Assembly (NCBI GenBank): GCA_903813345.2
Contig: CAIIXF020000005.1
Location: 29,637,375-29,701,374, forward strand
From: Owenia fusiformis
Lineage: Eukaryota > Annelida > Polychaeta > Sabellida > Oweniidae
Direction of reading: 5' to 3'
DNA length: 64,000 bases
Positions 59,565 to 64,000 of this stretch are shown in pieces; positions within the stretch are counted from its first letter, which is position 1; every line of letters begins with the position of its first letter. The notes beneath the pieces were generated by a model. It did not search any database and had not been told where the DNA came from. It was given only the letters and a program-made list of their open reading frames with translations. Made by a program: the position numbers and the translations under genes.

Positions 59565-62301
59565 TATCTCTTAGTTTTTTGCTGGAAAGGCGTATTTTCC
59601 CCTCCTCTTCTACAATGCGTCTTTTTCACTCTGTGGGGTTTCCATTGACAAACATGCTTTATAGTTATTTACGTAAAATACAACTGCGACCAAATGCATT
59701 TAATTTAAACTCCTCCATTGCGTTGGTGAATGTAATTTAGACAGGAAATGCAACCGTGAATATCATGGTGACATTAATCAATTAGTGAATAATGCTTACT
59801 TTGAATGTTTCAAATATAGGCGATGAATTCCATTTGGCTGATAAAAGAGAACAGAACATTCATCTTCCGGTAATATTCTTGGAAACCCTAAACAAATTAA
59901 TAAATGATGTGACACACTGAAATGGAACAGAAAAGTAATTTTCATATCTTAATTTTCGAGTGATCACTTGTTTAATTATATTTTTCGAAATTCTTAAATA
60001 CTATGCGTATGTCGACCGCCTGTAGATATCACATTACTTAAAGATGCCTACATGTGCGTGCGTATACACTATGCACGTAGCACGTATGTAGACTTTGGAC
60101 CAGGAAGCCATATATCCGGGATGGGGACAATGGACATGCGCAGTTCTATTATAGAAATGAACATGTACACTTACAGAACAATGAAGATCATATATCAGAT
60201 CGATCAGGCATCAGATCTTATTTCTATTACGTTGAATAAATGCGAGAAATAGTTTGATTTATCACCAATGTGGCACAGCGCTCTATAGCTTTATTTTAGG
60301 ATGAGCTATCTGTGAAATATAATGATCGAGGGATTCACATTGTACGGGTTATAGCCATTAAAGACTACAGTTTATTTGTAAAATAAATCACCAAGGACTT
60401 CGCAGAATCTCACTCTAGACGCTTTATTGATAAGCAATCTTGGTTCAAATCCAATCATCTTCACTATGGAAGTCTCATGGTGTTAACGCCATCATTGCAA
60501 GATCAGGGAGGCCTCTAGATAGTTGACTTAATGCTTTATATTTCTATTAATCATTATTTTAGCAGACGTGCGTGAGTAGACTACAGTGTACATCCGGTAA
60601 TTATATAACTATTGAAAACATTACTCAATGTCAATTGCCTCTCTTGCAGACTTTTCTGATATTACTGGTTATAATTAAATCGAATATTGTGAGTAGCTTT
60701 GATCCCTCTAAGAGATCACTATGCCCTTTAAAATACGTCATGTCTCTTAACAATAGTATTATTGATGGTTAGATTGTCAAACAGTTTTAAGTCTTCTCAC
60801 TCTTTTGTTCTCGTATGACGTGGCCCTGTGTCCTAATGGGATTCATTCTAAAGTGCAGAGTAAAAATTGTACTTCATCGCGCATGTTGATTGTGCAAGAT
60901 TTTATTCCCGAGTGTGAGGAATACCTCGTTTCCCACCACAGTGTCCGAGTTTGAGCTTCAATAAAAGCTGACATAATGTCATAATTATACCTAACATTGT
61001 CATTTTACTGTTGGCATGTCTGCGTTGAGTAGTCATCGTAACTGGTTTTGCTGCTACCTTATCAGAAAGTCCGACTCAAAAATAATAAATGATATTTTTA
61101 TTTCGATATAAAATAGTCCAGACAAATCGATGATAATATAAACGATGTTAGTAATGCAATAAATGTCAAGTTTTATTCTGTATTAATCTATATTTAAATC
61201 CACTAATGTGAAGTATACCAAAAGGTGGTCCCAACCCTGTAAATAACTTTAAATATAAGCCTGCTGTCGCAAATAAACATATACTTGGATATAAAAAGCC
61301 GATGTGACATTGAGGTACGGGGAGTTGACTTTAATGTTCCATTGGATTCAGTTTAGTGTACAGTAAGTGGATCAGAGATATCTCCGAGTCTGCTCAAAAC
61401 CATGTAAGGTTCTAGATTTGATGGAGAAATCACGCTAAGCTCTTTTCCTGGTAATTCAGGAGATATCTTGAACTGGTCTTCATTGATAATCAGCCATCCT
61501 CTTCGTTATTGATTTAACAAAGTTCAAAGTAAAATCAGACACAGTCTGAATTTCCCTTTACGTTTCTTTTGTTCTATTAATTTGAAAGTCTGGTTTAGGT
61601 AACTACCAAATCCACTTCTTACTTTCGAGATTGGTAGAAATTGGTTAAAAAAAGCTTACATGAATTCTTGGTAAAAGACTTATAACTGAACAAGGCACTC
61701 TGTTCGTTGTCGATAAATTCATCTGAGATTTCTCGCGAACAGATTTGAATTCTATAATCACTACTTGACCCGTGGTTAAATGTTTACAGGAAAAACTTGT
61801 GTTGAATAAGTAGGAAACATCAAGGTTTTCAACGAGCCCATTGATTCTCTTATCCTAATGGCATCGTAACTTTTATATAACTTCCAATCAAATGCATCTT
61901 ATGAATCGTTCAAAGGGATGTTTAATGTTAAATAAATAGCCTCATATTAGTTTTCATAAAAAGTGCTCCATTGGATCTGAACTGACTGATTGATGTGTGT
62001 ATATCGTACTCTTTCATCGCATTCTAAGAATCAACTTTGATCTCCATGAAGAAAACATGTTCTTCTCACTCCGATTGTGAATGGTACATTTTTATGTGGA
62101 CTTTAAAACACGTAACATATGCGTTGACCATCTTGACGTACTAAACTCTGAGACTAACATACCTTTATATTAGTCTCAGGATGTACATTGTATCATTTTG
62201 AAACATTTTCCGGAATAGTCTTTAAATGTTGTATAAAGCAGAAATTTTCGATAATAGGTCTTGTGAAATAAACCATGTTGTATACTGCACAATCAGTGAA
62301 G
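59565..62301. other. Noncoding stretch, nothing recognised
   Basis: No supported exon or element over about 2.7 kb. Open frames of 60-80 codons are AT-driven. Confidence 0.45.
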
Positions 62302-62307
62302 TTTATT
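62302..62307 (-). promoter_or_regulatory. Polyadenylation signal AATAAA of the minus-strand gene
   Basis: Minus-strand AATAAA 64-69 bp beyond the stop codon at 62371-62373, fitting a terminal exon there. Confidence 0.45.
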
Positions 62308-62370
62308 GTTCCTGACAAGCGTGTGAAAAAATAGAAAATCTCTAGAATCGTAACGCTGGGAGCTTCCAAA

Positions 62371-62795
62371 TCATCTTGATCCATCAAGGTATGACTTAAG
62401 TAATTCACTGCACTGGTTTAATAATCTATCGATTCCAATAATGTCGTTCATATTGTTGGATGTATGTATCAAATTGTCCTTGTCAGGAATGATATCAATT
62501 CTAACGATTTCTCTCGAAGCAGTGATGGATATTGGGCTATCCCCCTCCTCGATGCCCTCCGACAAAATTGAGGAGCAAGAAGGGCCTTAAGTCTGCTTCG
62601 TAAAAATGTTCGCCCTTCAACCTTCTCTTGATTTTCAGGTCCGACCCTGGAAAGTATATCTGCCACCGTGAAAGTTAAATGAACCTCGGTATATAACTCA
62701 CTGCCTAGTAGTGGTCTACCTGGCCGTAACCAGAACTTCTTGGATTTCTCAGGTATGAGGTTGTCATACCTTGCAATCAGAGGCCTAAATAACTG
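62371..62795 (-). CDS. Terminal exon of an unrecognised gene, with an apparent one-base frameshift
   Basis: The acceptor TTTGTTTGACTTAG opens a clearly coding frame: QLFRPLIARYDNLIPEKSKK, FWLRPGRPLLGSELYTEV, then LTFTVADILSRVGPENQEKV and RSRLKALLAPQF. At a TTTT run (about 62568-62571) coding character moves to another frame, SEGIEEGDSPISITASREIV ... LNQCSELLKSYLDGSR, ending in TGA. The exon is 425 nt; one missing T would make 426 nt, or 141 residues plus stop. This is either a homopolymer assembly error or an inactivating deletion. I do not recognise the family. The downstream AATAAA supports it being the last exon. Confidence 0.65.
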
Positions 62796-63001
62796 CTAAG
62801 TCAAACAAATGATTATAGAAGCGCTAAAAGAGTACAATCAGTGGCAGATGTTATCACCATAGATTCATGGTACTTTCCATCTTGCGTTACATTGTTCTAA
62901 GAAAATTCACTAATTGGCATTCGATTGAAATATTTTAAAAGGACGGTAAAAAAGAACACAGAACTGCAAAGTCGATTATTAAAAAAATAACCCCAACATA
63001 C

Positions 63002-63134
63002 CTTCAGACCAATTTTCAAACCAAACCAAACACAGAAAGAAGCTGCTTTGAGTCAAAAGACTCTCTTCGTCCACAGTTAGATAACCTTTATCGCAATCTG
63101 TAACCGCACTGTACTTTTGAACATGATAGTCACA
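63002..63134 (-). CDS. Upstream exon of the unrecognised minus-strand gene
   Basis: The donor GAAG/GTATGT is at 63002. The only open frame reads CDYHVQKYSAVTDCDKGYLT, then VDEESLLTQSSFF and LVWFENWSE, from an acceptor at CTGAAG (63135-63137); later AGs are possible. The exon ends in phase 1, but the next exon (62795) needs phase 0 or 2. So an intermediate exon, another indel or a different acceptor is needed. Earlier exons would lie at higher coordinates. Nothing convincing appears before the window edge. Confidence 0.5.
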
Positions 63135-63186
63135 CTTCAGACATTAAAAAAACATGCGCAAGAGAGTTGCATAATAATTAGGACTA

Positions 63187-63216
63187 CGAGGGTTGATCCA
63201 AAAGTTCCGAACCGTT
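63187..63216. mobile_element. Solo mariner-type end
   Basis: TA followed by CGAGGGTTGATCCAAAAGTT, the typical start of an animal mariner terminal repeat. The opposite terminus is not present up to position 64000. It is either a truncated copy or an element extending out of the window. No transposase frame is seen next to it. Confidence 0.5.
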
Positions 63217-64000
63217 TGCTCTAAAAATCTTAATACTTTATGAATATTGTTCATATTTGGCCACAAACACTCCATATATAGTAGTTCCATTATGTGTAAA
63301 AATAAACAATAAATCTTGTTTAACTAGATTGTTTGTTTTATGAATTGAAAGGAGAAACAGATGTGATTACATTAGAAATTGAGTACAGACAAGTCAGTTA
63401 ATCTGGATGTTGAGCATTGGATGTGATAGGACATGACAAGCAATTAATATTACCTTTCAGATAAGTGATTGCAGCAATTATCGCTAGCCAGTTAGATTAT
63501 ATATTAATTTAAAAGATAAAAGATAACATTTACGTGCAGTAAAGGTGAAGCGTGATACTGATAACAGAAACTCCAAGACAGAAATGTGAATCAATTTTAA
63601 CTTTTGCTCACAAATTACCCAAGAGGCACAGACAATAGATAATACGGAACAAGAAGCAACCCGATGTCCAAGTCATTCTACATGTATTATCTGAAAGAAG
63701 ACGATGTGTTAAATTTTTAGATTTTTTATGACTGGTTTAGAGAAACGTGTGTTCAAAAAGTTCCCCATATCGATACCACTCATTTCCACATTTAGTAAAG
63801 TTGAAAACAGTTCAGAATTATTAGTACTTGAATCAATGGATTATCGCATGTTAAACCATAATTTCAACCAAACAGATTGCGTATTTATTGTTCATTATTT
63901 CACATTATACCAATGGGCGATCATTGGTTACGATTACACTGTTCAAATCTTGACATTTTTGAGTACCTAGATCCAGGGATCGATACTGCGAAGTCAGTGC
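63217..64000. other. Noncoding stretch, nothing recognised
   Basis: AT-rich. The 80-codon frame at 63728-63970 has no splice or family support. Confidence 0.4.

Overview
The window looks like nuclear DNA of an invertebrate animal. It is visibly AT-rich. Genes are short exons with GT-AG introns separated by long AT-rich noncoding tracts, and miniature DNA transposons, tRNA-derived SINE-like pieces and minisatellites are common. A secreted chitin-binding-like plus VWA protein and a lineage-type rhodopsin-family receptor fit a marine bilaterian such as a mollusc, brachiopod or relative. The sequence alone does not settle the phylum. No prokaryotic operons, rRNA or CRISPR arrays are present.

Layout. 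1-6 kb: repeats (a palindromic array, a TG-rich tract, a 121-bp tandem duplication, a 760-bp hAT-like inverted-repeat element, a small MITE). 6.2-14.9 kb: a complete seven-coding-exon plus-strand gene for a 334-residue secreted protein with a six-cysteine CBM14-like module and a VWA domain with a full MIDAS. Its last intron carries a cluster of nested MITEs and foldbacks. 15-18.6 kb: SINE-like and MITE copies and a 200-bp tandem repeat. 19.1-20.0 kb: an intronless class A GPCR. 20-33 kb: almost gene-free, with one candidate exon and a 48-bp minisatellite. 33.6-39.8 kb: three inverted-repeat transposons, one nested in another, with CAC-GTG termini, two of them with 5-bp target duplications. Two contain convincing spliced reading frames (a 45-residue minigene and a C2H2 zinc-finger protein). 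40-55 kb: mostly empty, with a candidate two-exon small gene at 45.8-46.2 kb, a tRNA-like fragment and a mariner-like MITE. 55.8-57.9 kb: a 63-bp satellite. 58.8-59.6 kb: another mariner-like MITE. 62.4-63.1 kb: the 3' end of an unrecognised minus-strand gene, apparently broken by a one-base loss.

The genes do not form a pathway. The most unusual part is the 33.6-39.8 kb transposon cluster. Its ends resemble the Transib/RAG recombination-signal heptamer, and each element has a consensus 5' splice site within about 85-112 bp of one terminus, as if the terminal inverted repeat doubles as promoter and first exon.
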